DNA of 64,000 bases from positions 394,696 to 458,695 of the forward strand of contig NZ_CACSJO010000001.1 of NCBI RefSeq assembly GCF_902706195.1, given 5' to 3'. Below are positions 16,711-25,930 of the stretch, one piece after another (the stretch's first letter is position 1; each line of letters starts with the position of its first letter). A program made the translations under genes and the position numbers. Origin of the DNA: Novosphingobium sp. 18050 (GTDB lineage: Bacteria > Pseudomonadota > Alphaproteobacteria > Sphingomonadales > Sphingomonadaceae). The notes under the pieces were generated by a model. It did no database searches and had not been told where the DNA came from. It saw only the letters and a program-made list of their open reading frames with translations.

Positions 16711-19368
16711 TCAGTAGCCGGCCTTGGCCAGCCAGGCGTCGACCTCGCCCATGCGGGTTTCCTGTACCTTGATCCGATCCTCGATTTTGGCGACCGCCTC
16801 ATCGACCGGACGGCGCGCGCCGGCCGGCAGGTGAGCCTGCGCGTAAGCCTTCAGCTTTTCGACCATCGCCGGATCGGCACTACCCTGCGCCAGCTTGGCG
16901 ACGTAGCGGGTCGCGCCCGAGCTATCTACACGCGCCATAACCGCGTCGTAGTTGGCCGACACGAAGTCGAACGCCTTGTCAGGGTTGTCTCCCGCGACCG
17001 ACGTGATGATCACCGGGCTGGTGGTCACGCTCGGCTCATCGGTCAACGAAAGCGCCAGCGCCTTGTCGGCCAGCGCCGGATCGCGCGCCATGCCAAGCTG
17101 GGAATAGAGCGTGGTCTTGACCTGCGCCGAAGTCTCCGCCTTCGCCAGTTCGTGCAGCGCATCCCAGGTCTGGGCATCGGCATTCTTCGCCACCACGGAC
17201 AGAATAGCCACGCGCAGCGAGGGATCGATGGCGCTGTCGTCGGTCTTCGACGCTACGAAGCGGCGGCGCGCTTCGGCCAGCACGCCGGGCTCGCCCAGTT
17301 CGCCCAGCACCTCGATCAGGGCGGCGCGCAAGTCGCCCTCGGTCACCGGCTCGTTCGCGCGCGGGGTCCAGCCCAGACGCTGCATCACCGGAAGCAGGCG
17401 CGCGGAGGCGAAGCGCGACAGCGCGGCTTCACGCTTTGCGTTGCCGCGAGCATAGTCAGCAAGACCCGCGATCACCCTGGCGGCGCGCTCCATTACCTGC
17501 GGCGAGGCGTCTGCGGGCAGGCCCTTCACCACGTCGAGCATGTTCGCCATCGGCTGGTTACCGGCATAGCCCAGTGCCGCCGCATCGTTGAGGATGCCCA
17601 ACTGGTCGACCGGCTGCACCTTGGCGATCGACTTGGCCAGAACCGCGAAGGTCTTTGCGTCGTAGAGCACGCGGTAATAGCCCGACTGCCCGGCATTCAC
17701 GACCACCGGGCCGCAGCCGGCAACCGTGAGCGCACCCTTGCCCTGCAGCAGTGTCTCGGCAGCCGCGCCGTCAAGCCCTGCTGCGCGCACCGGCACGCGC
17801 CATTTCAGCGGCTGCTTGTCGGCGCGGTCACGGGTGAACTCGCCCTGCTCCAGGCTCAGGCTGGTCTGCCCGGCGGCGCACGATGCAGAGACCTTCACCA
17901 ACGGGATACCCGGCTGCAATGTGAAGTCATGAGCGATCAGCGCGATGGGCTTGCCCGAGGCCTTCTCCATCTCGGCCCACAGGTCATCGGTGACCGTGTT
18001 CGAATTCCTGTAGCGCTTCATGTAGGCCTGAACGCCCGTGCGCCACTGATCGGAACCGGCATAGGCCTCCAGCATGCGGATCACCGCCTCGCCCTTGGAG
18101 TAGGTGATCGAATCGAAGGCCTGGCTGGCTTCCTCCACCGTCTTGATCGGGGTGATGATCGGGTGCGTGGTGACATAGCCATCCTGCGCCATCGCCAGTT
18201 CGCGCGATCCCACGCCGGTCAGTTCCGGGTTCCATTCGGGATGGAACTGCGCGGTCGCACGGCTTTCCATCCACGAGGCGAAGCCCTCGTTCAGCCACAG
18301 GTCGTCCCACCAGGACATCGTGACAAGATCGCCGAACCACTGGTGCGCCATTTCGTGCGCCACCACCGTGAAGATCCGCTCGCGCAGGGAATTCGACGCA
18401 ATCTTGGGATCGAGCAGCATCGCATTCTCGAAGTAGAAGATACCGCCCCAGTTCTCCATTGCACTGAAGAACTGGCTGCGACCCGGCGCCGCGATATTGT
18501 CCATCTTGGGCAGCGGATAGGGCACCCCGAAATAATCGTTCATCCACGGCAGCAGCGCCGCCGACTGCTCCAGCGCGTAGTCCGCCTCGGCCAGGTCGCC
18601 GCGCTTGGTCAGCACGCCCACTTCGGTGCCGGCCGCCTGCACGGTCTTGCGCTCGAAATCGCCGAGACCGAGAAACAGCAGGTACGTCGACATCTTCGGG
18701 CTGGTGCCGAAAGTGACCAGCGTAAGGCCCTCGCCCGCGCTCTTGCGGCTTTCGACAGGCAGGTTGCCGACGGCCATCTCGCCCTCGGGCACAACCGCCT
18801 TGAGACTGAAGGTCGCCTTGTAGAACGGCTCGTCCCACGAAGGCATGAAGCGGCGCGCGTCCGAGTTCTCGAACTGGGTGAACAGAGCGCGCTTCGCGCT
18901 GCCGTCCGCCGCCTTGTAGTCGAGTGCGAAGAGGCCGTAGGCCTGCGTGTTGATCTTGCCTGCGTAGTCGATCGACAGGACGTAGCTGCCCGGCGCGATG
19001 GCCTTGGCAAAAGTGAAGGTAGCGGTCTGCGCGGCCGCGTCGATTGCGACGGCCGGCACGCCCATGCGCTTGCCGGCAGCTGTCGAAAGCGCGGCTTTGG
19101 CGATGGAGAGATCGGCGGCCTGGAGCGTGATCGTGCGGGTTTCCTCCAGCACGTCGACGGTGATCGCGGCCTTGCCGGCGAAAGTCAGCGCCTTGGCATC
19201 GGGAGTGACGGTAACGTCGTAATGGCTGGGCCGAACATTGCGGGGAAGCTGCGTGGTCACCGTCTCGGCGGTGGCCCCCTTCGAGGTTGATGCCTGGGCA
19301 AGAGCTGGTAACGGCATGGCGACACCTGCAAGAAGCGCCAGCACGGCGCAGCGAACATTGATTTTCAT
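16711..19368 (-). CDS. M1 family aminopeptidase, exported
   Basis: A zinc aminopeptidase of 885 residues that removes N-terminal residues from peptides. It has a signal peptide (VLALLAGVAMPLPALAQA), so it should work in the periplasm or outside. Seen are the substrate-binding GAMEN-type motif as SAMENWGGIFYFE, the zinc site HEMAHQW (His 338, His 342) and Glu 361 in LNEGFASW, with an ERAP1-like C-terminal helical domain. The ATG at 19368 was chosen because upstream codons lack signal character. It is divergent from the rpsF operon; the 270 bases between them must hold both promoters. Confidence 0.94.
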   Translation of the reverse strand: MKINVRCAVLALLAGVAMPLPALAQASTSKGATAETVTTQLPRNVRPSHYDVTVTPDAKALTFAGKAAITVDVLEETRTITLQAADLSIAKAALSTAAGKRMGVPAVAIDAAAQTATFTFAKAIAPGSYVLSIDYAGKINTQAYGLFALDYKAADGSAKRALFTQFENSDARRFMPSWDEPFYKATFSLKAVVPEGEMAVGNLPVESRKSAGEGLTLVTFGTSPKMSTYLLFLGLGDFERKTVQAAGTEVGVLTKRGDLAEADYALEQSAALLPWMNDYFGVPYPLPKMDNIAAPGRSQFFSAMENWGGIFYFENAMLLDPKIASNSLRERIFTVVAHEMAHQWFGDLVTMSWWDDLWLNEGFASWMESRATAQFHPEWNPELTGVGSRELAMAQDGYVTTHPIITPIKTVEEASQAFDSITYSKGEAVIRMLEAYAGSDQWRTGVQAYMKRYRNSNTVTDDLWAEMEKASGKPIALIAHDFTLQPGIPLVKVSASCAAGQTSLSLEQGEFTRDRADKQPLKWRVPVRAAGLDGAAAETLLQGKGALTVAGCGPVVVNAGQSGYYRVLYDAKTFAVLAKSIAKVQPVDQLGILNDAAALGYAGNQPMANMLDVVKGLPADASPQVMERAARVIAGLADYARGNAKREAALSRFASARLLPVMQRLGWTPRANEPVTEGDLRAALIEVLGELGEPGVLAEARRRFVASKTDDSAIDPSLRVAILSVVAKNADAQTWDALHELAKAETSAQVKTTLYSQLGMARDPALADKALALSLTDEPSVTTSPVIITSVAGDNPDKAFDFVSANYDAVMARVDSSGATRYVAKLAQGSADPAMVEKLKAYAQAHLPAGARRPVDEAVAKIEDRIKVQETRMGEVDAWLAKAGY

Positions 19369-19638
19369 GGGCGACTCGTTTTCTTGGGGGATTGGCCTAG
19401 CTAACGCGTGATCTCCCGTGCGCAACAAATTTACCCTCCTGCGCAACTTTGCATGCAGGTCTTTGTTCCCGCACGGCGGCCGTTTTTGCCCCCCTGCACT
19501 TGCATTCCTATCAGAATCCGGTAAGGGCCCGCCTTCCCCGCAGTCACGAGACCGCCGGGAACCCAAACGAAAGCCGGAGGGGCCCCGCAATCCCGCGGAC
19601 AAGCCAGCGATCGGTTAGACAGAGAAAAGGAAGTTGCC

Positions 19639-20001
19639 GTGGCTCTATATGAGCACGTGTTCCTGGCACGCCAGGACCTCAGCCAGGCGCAGGTCGATGC
19701 ACTTGCCGCCGCCGCCACCGAGATCGTCGAGTCGAACCAGGGCAAGGTCACCAAGACCGAGACCTGGGGCCTCAAGAATCTCGCCTACAAGATCAAGCGC
19801 AACCGCAAGGCTCACTTCGTGATGCTGAACATCGAAGCAAACGGCGCCACCGTCGCCGAGCTCGAGCGTCAGACCTCCATCAACGAAGACGTCATCCGCT
19901 ACGTGACCATCCGCGTCGACGAGCAGGAAGAAGGCCCGTCGGTCATGATGCGCAAGAGCGACCGCGAGCGTACTCGCCGCCGCGAACGCGAAGGGAACTG
20001 A
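19639..20001 (+). CDS. rpsF: 30S ribosomal protein S6
   Basis: S6 binds 16S rRNA with S18 in the platform of the small subunit. The 120-residue product has the family start [21 protein letters not shown] and the conserved [25 protein letters not shown]. The tail is Glu/Arg-rich ([12 protein letters not shown]). It starts with GTG after AAAAGGAAG and leads an operon with rpsR four bases on. The 5' leader is long enough for S6:S18 feedback control, but no structure was proven here. Confidence 0.97.
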   Translation: MALYEHVFLARQDLSQAQVDALAAAATEIVESNQGKVTKTETWGLKNLAYKIKRNRKAHFVMLNIEANGATVAELERQTSINEDVIRYVTIRVDEQEEGPSVMMRKSDRERTRRREREGN

Positions 20002-20005
20002 CACC

Positions 20006-20230
20006 ATGGCACGTGCATTTTTCCGCCGCCGCAAGTCCTGCCCGTTCTCGGGCAAGAACGCGCCGAAGATCGACTACAAGGACGTACGTCTGCTGCAGGG
20101 CTTCATGTCCGAGCGTGGCAAGATCGTCCCCAGCCGCATCACGGCGGTTTCCGCCAAGAAGCAGCGTGAGCTGAGCCAGGCGATCAAGCGCGCCCGGCAC
20201 ATCGGCCTCCTGCCCTTCATCGTTAAGTAA
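20006..20230 (+). CDS. rpsR: 30S ribosomal protein S18
   Basis: A 74-residue basic protein with the family pattern [60 protein letters not shown] in which each block matches S18. It pairs with S6 on the platform of the 30S subunit. It lies between rpsF and rplI with 4- and 14-base gaps, so the three are one transcript. Confidence 0.97.
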   Translation: MARAFFRRRKSCPFSGKNAPKIDYKDVRLLQGFMSERGKIVPSRITAVSAKKQRELSQAIKRARHIGLLPFIVK

Positions 20231-20244
20231 GGAGGGACTGACCC

Positions 20245-20841
20245 ATGGACATCATCCTCCTGGAACGCGTCGAGAAGCTCGGCGCCATCGGCGACGTCGT
20301 CTCCGTTAAGGACGGTTACGCACGCAACTACCTTCTTCCCAACAAGAAGGCCCTGCGCGCCAACGAACGCAACAAGAAGGTCTTCGAGGCCAACCGCGCC
20401 AAGATCGAGTCCGACAACGCCGACCGCCGCGCGGCTGCTCAGGCCGATTCGGGCAACGTCGACGGCAAGCAGATCATCCTGATCCGCGCCTCGTCGAACT
20501 CGGGCCAGCTCTACGGTTCGGTTTCGGTGCGTGACATCGTCGACGGCCTGAAGGCTGACGGCGCGAACGTCGCCAAGCACATGATCGTGCTGGAACGCCC
20601 GATCAAGACCCTCGGCGTCTTCGACGTCAAGGTCAGCCTGCACCCTGAAGTTGCCGTCAACATCAAGGTCAACGTCGCCCGCTCGGCCGACGAAGCCGAG
20701 CTGCAGACGCAGGGCGTGGACGTGATGGCCGCGATGTTCGAACAGGACGTCTCGGGCTTCACCGAAGCCTACGATCCGAACGCCGAACCCGGCGAAATCG
20801 CGATCGAGGAAGAAGCCGAAGAGGGCGAAGCTCAGGCCTGA
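20245..20841 (+). CDS. rplI: 50S ribosomal protein L9
   Basis: L9 binds 23S rRNA near the base of the L1 stalk. The N-terminal domain is seen as MDIILLERVEKLGAIGDVVSVKDGYARNYLLP, then the long connecting helix (residues 40-75) and a C-terminal domain (LYGSVSVRDIVDGLKADG). At 198 residues it is longer than E. coli L9 because of an acidic tail (AEPGEIAIEEEAEEGEA), which is common in alphaproteobacteria. AGGAGGG precedes the ATG. A strong terminator follows. Confidence 0.97.
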   Translation: MDIILLERVEKLGAIGDVVSVKDGYARNYLLPNKKALRANERNKKVFEANRAKIESDNADRRAAAQADSGNVDGKQIILIRASSNSGQLYGSVSVRDIVDGLKADGANVAKHMIVLERPIKTLGVFDVKVSLHPEVAVNIKVNVARSADEAELQTQGVDVMAAMFEQDVSGFTEAYDPNAEPGEIAIEEEAEEGEAQA

Positions 20842-20874
20842 GCTTTCCCTTCGGCTTTTGCCTGAGGAATAAAA

Positions 20875-20906
20875 AGCCCTCGCTCCCTCGTGGAGCGGGG
20901 GCTTTT
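20875..20906 (+). terminator. Rho-independent terminator of rpsF-rpsR-rplI
   Basis: AGCCCTCGCTCC pairs with GGAGCGGGGGCT through 12 base pairs, one of them G-T, around a CTCGT loop, followed by TTTT. The stem begins 34 bases after the rplI stop. Confidence 0.85.
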
Positions 20907-20930
20907 CCTTTGCGCCAAAGGACAGCATCG

Positions 20931-21422
20931 ATGATCGCCACCATTACCAGCACCGACTACCGCGCCGATGCAGGCTTGCGCGCCGCCATGCTGGCGCTCA
21001 ACAACGCCCATGCCGTAGAGCTTTCCTTCGCTGACGAAGCCCGCATCGGCATGCTGGTGGAAGAAGCGTTCCTGGCCGCTCGGGTCGGCATGATCGACGC
21101 CATGATCCTCGCCTTCGCGCCGGGCGCCGCATACGACAGCGACAACTACCGCTGGTTCGACGCCCGCTACGCCAGCTTCGTCTACATCGACCGCGTCGTC
21201 ACCGCGCCCGAGGCGCGTGGGCGCGGCCTTGCCCGCCGGCTCTACGCCCACCTCTTCGCAGCAGCCCGCGCCGCCGGGCACGAGCGCATCGTATGCGAGG
21301 TCAATTCCGACCCGCCCAACCCCGCTTCCGAAGCCTTCCACCGCTCGCTGGGCTTTGCGCCGCTGGGCGAGGCGCTGCTCGGCAACGGCAAGACGGTAAC
21401 CTATCTGGCGTTATCGCTTTAG
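20931..21422 (+). CDS. GNAT family N-acetyltransferase
   Basis: A 163-residue acetyl-CoA-dependent acetyltransferase. The acetyl-CoA loop is VVTAPEARGRGLARRLYAHL (motif A, near residue 90), preceded by a beta strand FVYIDR and followed by IVCEVNSDPPNPASEAFHRSLGF, the motif B region. The substrate cannot be told from sequence. The ATG at 20931 follows AAAGGA; a TTG at 20910 would place the start in the terminator tail. It begins 25 bases after the ribosomal terminator. Confidence 0.88.
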   Translation: MIATITSTDYRADAGLRAAMLALNNAHAVELSFADEARIGMLVEEAFLAARVGMIDAMILAFAPGAAYDSDNYRWFDARYASFVYIDRVVTAPEARGRGLARRLYAHLFAAARAAGHERIVCEVNSDPPNPASEAFHRSLGFAPLGEALLGNGKTVTYLALSL

Positions 21423-21498
21423 GCGCGCCGCAGGCCCAATCCGTCACATCCCTGCCCCGGACGCCCCCTATTGCGCCAAAACGAAGATTGCGTAATAG

Positions 21499-22932
21499 AT
21501 GGCCATGCAGATGATGAACGAAACCATCGCGGAATTGGTCCGCGTCTACGAAGCCGCTGTATCCACTCTCAAGGCCGATATTACCGCCTTTGTCGAGCAC
21601 GGCACCCTCCCCCCCGCCGACCGCCGCGAGAAGCGCCTCTGGACCTATCCCGAGCTGCGCATAACCTATCGCGGCACAGAACGCGCCGCCAGCGCCTCGC
21701 GCGCCTTCGGCCGCCTGGAAGTACCCGGCACCTACGCCACCACGGTCACCCGCCCACACCTCTTCGCCGATTATCTCTCCGACCAGCTCGGGCGGATCGA
21801 GGCCGAATACGAGGTGGAATTCACGGTCACCGCATCGGCACAGGAAATCCCCTTCCCCTACGTGCTCGAAGGCGTCCCCGTCGGCGCCGTGACGCCGCAG
21901 GAACTGGCGACCCACTTCCCCAGCACCGACCTCGCCATGATCGGCGACGAGATCGCCGACGGTATCCACATCTTCGCCGAAGACGAACCACAGCCCCTCG
22001 CCCTGTTCGATGGCCTGCGCACAGACTTCAGCCTCGCACGACTGGCGCATTACACCGGCACCAGCCCTGAACACTGCCAGCGATTCATCCTATTCACCAA
22101 CTACCACCGCTACGTCGATGAGTTCGTGGACTGGGCAGGCAAACAGGTCGGCTCGAACGGCTACGTCGCGCTTTCGGGCGCCGGCGGTCTCTACATCGAT
22201 GCCCCGGTGGACAACGCCCGCGCGCGCCTCTCCGACACCGCATGGCGCCGCCACCAGATGCCAGCCTACCACCTCGTTCGCGAGGACCGCTCGGGCGTCA
22301 CTCTGGTCAACATCGGCGTCGGCCCTTCCAACGCCAAGACCATCACCGACCACCTTGCAGTCCTGCGTCCCGAGGCATGGCTGATGATCGGTCACTGCGG
22401 CGGACTGCGCGAAAGCCAGCGCATCGGCGACTATGTCCTTGCCCATGCCTACCTTCGTGACGACCATGTCCTCGACCCGGTCCTGCCGCCGGAAATCCCG
22501 CTCCCCGCCATTGCCGAAGTACAGATGGCACTGGCGCAGGCAGCGGAAATGGTCAGCGGCGGCGGCATGAACCTCAAGAAGCGGATGCGCACCGGCACCA
22601 TCGTCACCACCGACGACCGCAACTGGGAACTGCGTTACACCGATTCCGCCAAGCGCTTCTCGCTGAGCCGCGCCATCGGCATAGACATGGAAAGCGCCAC
22701 GATCAGCGCCCAGGGCTACCGCTTCCGCGTACCCTACGGCACTCTGCTCTGCGTCTCCGACAAGCCGCTCCACGGCGAGTTGAAGCTACCCGGCCAAGCC
22801 AACCGTTTCTACGAGGAGGCCATCGCGAGCCACCTCAAGATCGGACTGATCACCTGCGATCTCCTGCGCGAACAGGGCGACCGCCTGCACTCGCGCAAGC
22901 TGCGGGCATTCAACGAGCCGCCGTTCCGGTAA
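21499..22932 (+). CDS. amn: AMP nucleosidase
   Basis: AMP nucleosidase hydrolyses AMP to adenine and ribose 5-phosphate and so controls adenylate levels; the E. coli enzyme is activated by ATP and inhibited by phosphate. The 477-residue product matches the family in length, with an N-terminal regulatory domain (RLWTYPELRITYRGTER, residues 1-170) and a C-terminal nucleoside-phosphorylase fold (VTLVNIGVGPSNAKTITDHLAVLRPEAWLMIGHCGGL by blocks; then IGIDMESATISAQGYRFRVPYGTLLCVSDKP with the catalytic acid). ATG 21499 is used; ATG 21505 and 21511 are close alternatives. Confidence 0.93.
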   Translation: MAMQMMNETIAELVRVYEAAVSTLKADITAFVEHGTLPPADRREKRLWTYPELRITYRGTERAASASRAFGRLEVPGTYATTVTRPHLFADYLSDQLGRIEAEYEVEFTVTASAQEIPFPYVLEGVPVGAVTPQELATHFPSTDLAMIGDEIADGIHIFAEDEPQPLALFDGLRTDFSLARLAHYTGTSPEHCQRFILFTNYHRYVDEFVDWAGKQVGSNGYVALSGAGGLYIDAPVDNARARLSDTAWRRHQMPAYHLVREDRSGVTLVNIGVGPSNAKTITDHLAVLRPEAWLMIGHCGGLRESQRIGDYVLAHAYLRDDHVLDPVLPPEIPLPAIAEVQMALAQAAEMVSGGGMNLKKRMRTGTIVTTDDRNWELRYTDSAKRFSLSRAIGIDMESATISAQGYRFRVPYGTLLCVSDKPLHGELKLPGQANRFYEEAIASHLKIGLITCDLLREQGDRLHSRKLRAFNEPPFR

Positions 22933-22948
22933 GGGATTAAAGGGGGAG

Positions 22949-23125
22949 GGAAGACCTGGGGCCATCGCCCCAGACCCCGGGAATGTCGAGGTCCTGCGTG
23001 CAGCTTCGTTGCGCGCCCACTTATCGCCGGTAGACATATAGCCTGCGGCAGCAAGGAGCGGGCAAGATCGCTGCACGCCCGACGCTGATATTAAAGGGGT
23101 CTGGGGCGATGGCCCCAGGTCTTCC
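22949..23125. repeat. Foldback element with 30-bp perfect terminal inverted repeats
   Basis: Bases 22949-22978 and 23096-23125 are perfect inverted copies of each other. Each arm also holds its own hairpin, CTGGGGC/GCCCCAG around CATC. Inside, GCGTGCAGC at 22996-23004 is mirrored at 23070-23078, and the stretches between keep the same length with partial pairing, so the whole 177 bases can fold on itself. It contains no gene. It could end transcription of amn, act as a REP-like element or be a small non-autonomous transposon. Confidence 0.85.
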
Positions 23126-23179
23126 TCTCCCGCCTCCTGCAACATTCTGAAATCGTCAGCCAAAACGTCGCCGATAGGC

Positions 23180-23953
23180 ATGGCGACCATGCACCAGTTC
23201 ACCACTTCCAAGACGCGCATCAACCGCCTGATCGCATCGGCTTTCCGGGTTCATCTCGTCAGCGACGTTCCCGAGCGAATGGCCCGGTCGCGCATTCCCT
23301 ACCGTCCTAATGCCCGGCGCCGCAATCGCATCGCCGCCGTTCGCGCCAGCGGGATGCTCTTCATTCATGTTCCCAAGAACGCCGGCACTTCGGTGTCCGA
23401 ACAGCTTTACGGGCAGCAGATCAAGCACGAGACGGTGCGGTATTACGCCATGGTCGCGCCTGACGTACTCGACCTGCCCAGCTTCGCCATCGTGCGCGAC
23501 CCGATCGCGCGATTCCTTTCAGCCTTTGCCTATGCCAGCAACGGCGGCACCCGCGACCGCCGCGTAGCCCGGCCCTTCAACGCGAGGTATCAGGCATTCG
23601 AGGGCATCGACGACGCCATCGACCATCTCGCCTGCGCGCGCAGCCCGTTCGACATCGACCACATCTTCCGCCCGCAAAGCTGGTATCTCACCGACTCCGA
23701 GGGCGCCTGCCGCATCGACCGGCTGGTTCCCTACGAAGCACTGCACCAGCTTGGCCAGATCGTGGGACTGGCGGGGCTGGACGACCTGCCCCGCCTCAAC
23801 GGCCGCAGCACCGCTGCGCCGCCGCCGCTCAGTCCGAGCCAGGAAGCCTTCGTGAAAGACTTCTACGCTGCGGACTTCGCGTTCTGGCGAAATGCCTGTC
23901 TGACTACCAGCCGGATTTCTCGCCCTTGTTCTGCTCGTCGAGCCACTTCTTGA
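23180..23953 (+). CDS. Sulfotransferase family 2 domain protein
   Basis: A 257-residue product with the PAPS-binding 5'-phosphosulfate loop as FIHVPKNAGTSVSEQLYG and a 3'-phosphate region as SFAIVRDPIARFLSAFAY. Such enzymes move sulfate from PAPS to sugars or other small molecules; the target is unknown. The start is ATG 23180 or 23189. The last 17 codons overlap the convergent M2 peptidase gene and have unlike composition (TTSRISRPCSARRATS), so the normal stop may have been lost. It lies just after the foldback element. Confidence 0.83.
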   Translation: MATMHQFTTSKTRINRLIASAFRVHLVSDVPERMARSRIPYRPNARRRNRIAAVRASGMLFIHVPKNAGTSVSEQLYGQQIKHETVRYYAMVAPDVLDLPSFAIVRDPIARFLSAFAYASNGGTRDRRVARPFNARYQAFEGIDDAIDHLACARSPFDIDHIFRPQSWYLTDSEGACRIDRLVPYEALHQLGQIVGLAGLDDLPRLNGRSTAAPPPLSPSQEAFVKDFYAADFAFWRNACLTTSRISRPCSARRATS

Positions 23954-25748
23954 GCGGTGCGAAGTATTCCAGCATCGGCTTGGCGCTCATCTGCGGCGAG
24001 CCGGTGAATACCTTCAGCGCCTCGGGCCAGGGCTTGGACTGGCCCATTGCCAGCATCGTGTTCAGCTTCGCGCCGACCTGCTTGTTGCCGTAGAAGCTGC
24101 AGCGGTGCAGCGGGCCTTTCCAGCCGGCCTGCTTGCACGCAGCCTGATAGAACTGGAACTGCAGGATACGGGCGAGGAAATAGCGCGTGTAGGGCGTGTT
24201 GCCGGGGATATGGTACTTGGCGCCGGCATCGAAGGCATCGTCGGGCCGCGCCGAGGGCGGAGTGATGCCCTGATATTCAAGGCGCATTTTCGTCCACGCC
24301 TTGTTGTAATCGGCGGGCTTGATGGTGCCGTCGAAAATACCCCAGCGATAACGGTCGAGCAGCAGGCCGAAAGGCAGGAACGCCACCTTGTCCATCGCCT
24401 GCCGCAGCAGCAGTCCGGTGTCCTTGTCGGCGCTGGGCACGCGTGATTTGTCGAGCAGGCCGATCTGCACGAGGTATTGCGGGGTGATCGAAAGCGCCAC
24501 GAAATCGCCGATCGCCTCATGAAAACCGTCGTTGGCGCCATTGAGGTAGAGGAACGGCTGCTTGTTATAGGCGCGCTGATAGTAGTTGTGGCCCAGTTCG
24601 TGGTGGATCGTGGTGAAATCTTCCGCATTCACCTTGGTGCACATCTTGATGCGGATATCGTCCTTGTTGTCGATATCCCAGGCCGAGGCATGGCAGATCA
24701 CCTCGCGGTCGGCCGGCTTCACGATCATCGAACGGGTCCAGAACGTACCGGGCAGCGGATCGAAGCCTAGCGACGAGTAGAACCCCTCGCCCGCTTTCAC
24801 CATATCCACCGGCGTCTTCTTCTGCGCTTTCAGCAGATCGCCCACGTCATAGCCCAGATCACCCGCCCCGGCCGGCGCGACGAGAGGGTAGATGCTACCC
24901 CATTCCTGCGCCCACATGTTGCCCAACAGGTCCGCGCGGATCGGGCCGGTGCGCGGCTGCACGGCATCGCCGTACTTCTCGTTCAGTTTGCGGCGCACGT
25001 AAGTATGCAGCGCGAGGTAGAGCGGCTTCGTCTCCTCCCACAGACGCTGCGTCTCGGCGGCGAACTGCTCGGGCGTCATGTCGTAGCCCGATCGCCACAT
25101 CGCACCGACGTCGGCGTAACCAAGTTCCTTGGCGCCCTCGTTGGCGATGCCGACCATCTTGACGTAGTCGCCTTTCATCGGCTTGCCGACGTTGTCATGC
25201 CAGGTGGTCCACATCTCGGCCAGTTCGGCAGGCGTGCGTTCGACGTTGCCCATCTGCTCTTCGATGTCGGAGCCGTTGATCGGCTTGCCATCCAGCGTGC
25301 CCTTGCCCTTGCCGTAAGTGGAGGTCATGCGCGTGGTGATCTCGCTGAGCTGCGCGGCTGCGCCCTGCGTGGTCGGCGCGGGCAGGACGATGCCCTGCCG
25401 CAGGATGCCCAGTTTGCGCGACACGTCGGCATCCAGCCCGGAAACCTTCGCGAACTTCGCCGCCTCGACTGCGTACTTAACCTGTTTTTCAGTCAGGTCA
25501 CCGTTCGACTTGGCGGCCAGCGCGTCGGTGTCCTCGGTGATGTTAGTGTAGTTGACCCAGTTGGTGCGATTGTTGTCGAGCGAGAAGTCGAACAGATTCT
25601 TCTCCGCATCGGCGACGAATTTGGCCGCGCCCTCGGCGGTCATCGGATAGGCGGACGCTTCTTCTGCCGCCCCCTGAGCAAGCGCCGGCACGGCGGCAAA
25701 CGACAGGCTGGCGGCAAGCGCTGCCAGCGCGGTGGAAGCGAACTCCAT
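23904..25748 (-). CDS. M2 family metallopeptidase (angiotensin-converting-enzyme-like)
   Basis: A 614-residue exported zinc peptidase of the ACE-like M2 family, expected to release dipeptides from peptide C-termini. The N-terminus is a signal peptide (ALAALAASLSFAAVPALAQG). The zinc site is HELGH (His 383 and His 387) with Glu 411 in GFHEAIGDF, all intact. The C-terminal region has YFLARILQFQFYQAACKQAG. The ATG at 25748 was chosen over a longer frame to 25877 because it starts the signal peptide. Its 3' end overlaps the sulfotransferase gene by 50 bases. Confidence 0.93.
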   Translation of the reverse strand: MEFASTALAALAASLSFAAVPALAQGAAEEASAYPMTAEGAAKFVADAEKNLFDFSLDNNRTNWVNYTNITEDTDALAAKSNGDLTEKQVKYAVEAAKFAKVSGLDADVSRKLGILRQGIVLPAPTTQGAAAQLSEITTRMTSTYGKGKGTLDGKPINGSDIEEQMGNVERTPAELAEMWTTWHDNVGKPMKGDYVKMVGIANEGAKELGYADVGAMWRSGYDMTPEQFAAETQRLWEETKPLYLALHTYVRRKLNEKYGDAVQPRTGPIRADLLGNMWAQEWGSIYPLVAPAGAGDLGYDVGDLLKAQKKTPVDMVKAGEGFYSSLGFDPLPGTFWTRSMIVKPADREVICHASAWDIDNKDDIRIKMCTKVNAEDFTTIHHELGHNYYQRAYNKQPFLYLNGANDGFHEAIGDFVALSITPQYLVQIGLLDKSRVPSADKDTGLLLRQAMDKVAFLPFGLLLDRYRWGIFDGTIKPADYNKAWTKMRLEYQGITPPSARPDDAFDAGAKYHIPGNTPYTRYFLARILQFQFYQAACKQAGWKGPLHRCSFYGNKQVGAKLNTMLAMGQSKPWPEALKVFTGSPQMSAKPMLEYFAPLKKWLDEQNKGEKSGW

Positions 25749-25930
25749 GGGGGGAACCTCTCTGAGCCTTTGAATGGCCCGGAGACTAGCCTGCAATGGC
25801 CGCAGATCAACAGCGCCCAGCGGATTTCCACTGGCGTAACCGAGGTTGCATACCCCCTGCTTCGTCAGCCGCCCCAAACGCGCGATCCCGCCGGCTCAGG
25901 ACAGGCGGAGCGCGGGGCGGCGCCGAAACC

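Noticed and set aside
16831..19290. 819-codon frame opposite the M1 aminopeptidase
   Set aside because: Antisense shadow; the aminopeptidase has an intact zinc site and signal peptide.
19369..19638. S6:S18 autoregulatory leader of rpsF
   Set aside because: The leader is long enough, but I could not draw a convincing match to the known motif, so it is not listed as a feature.
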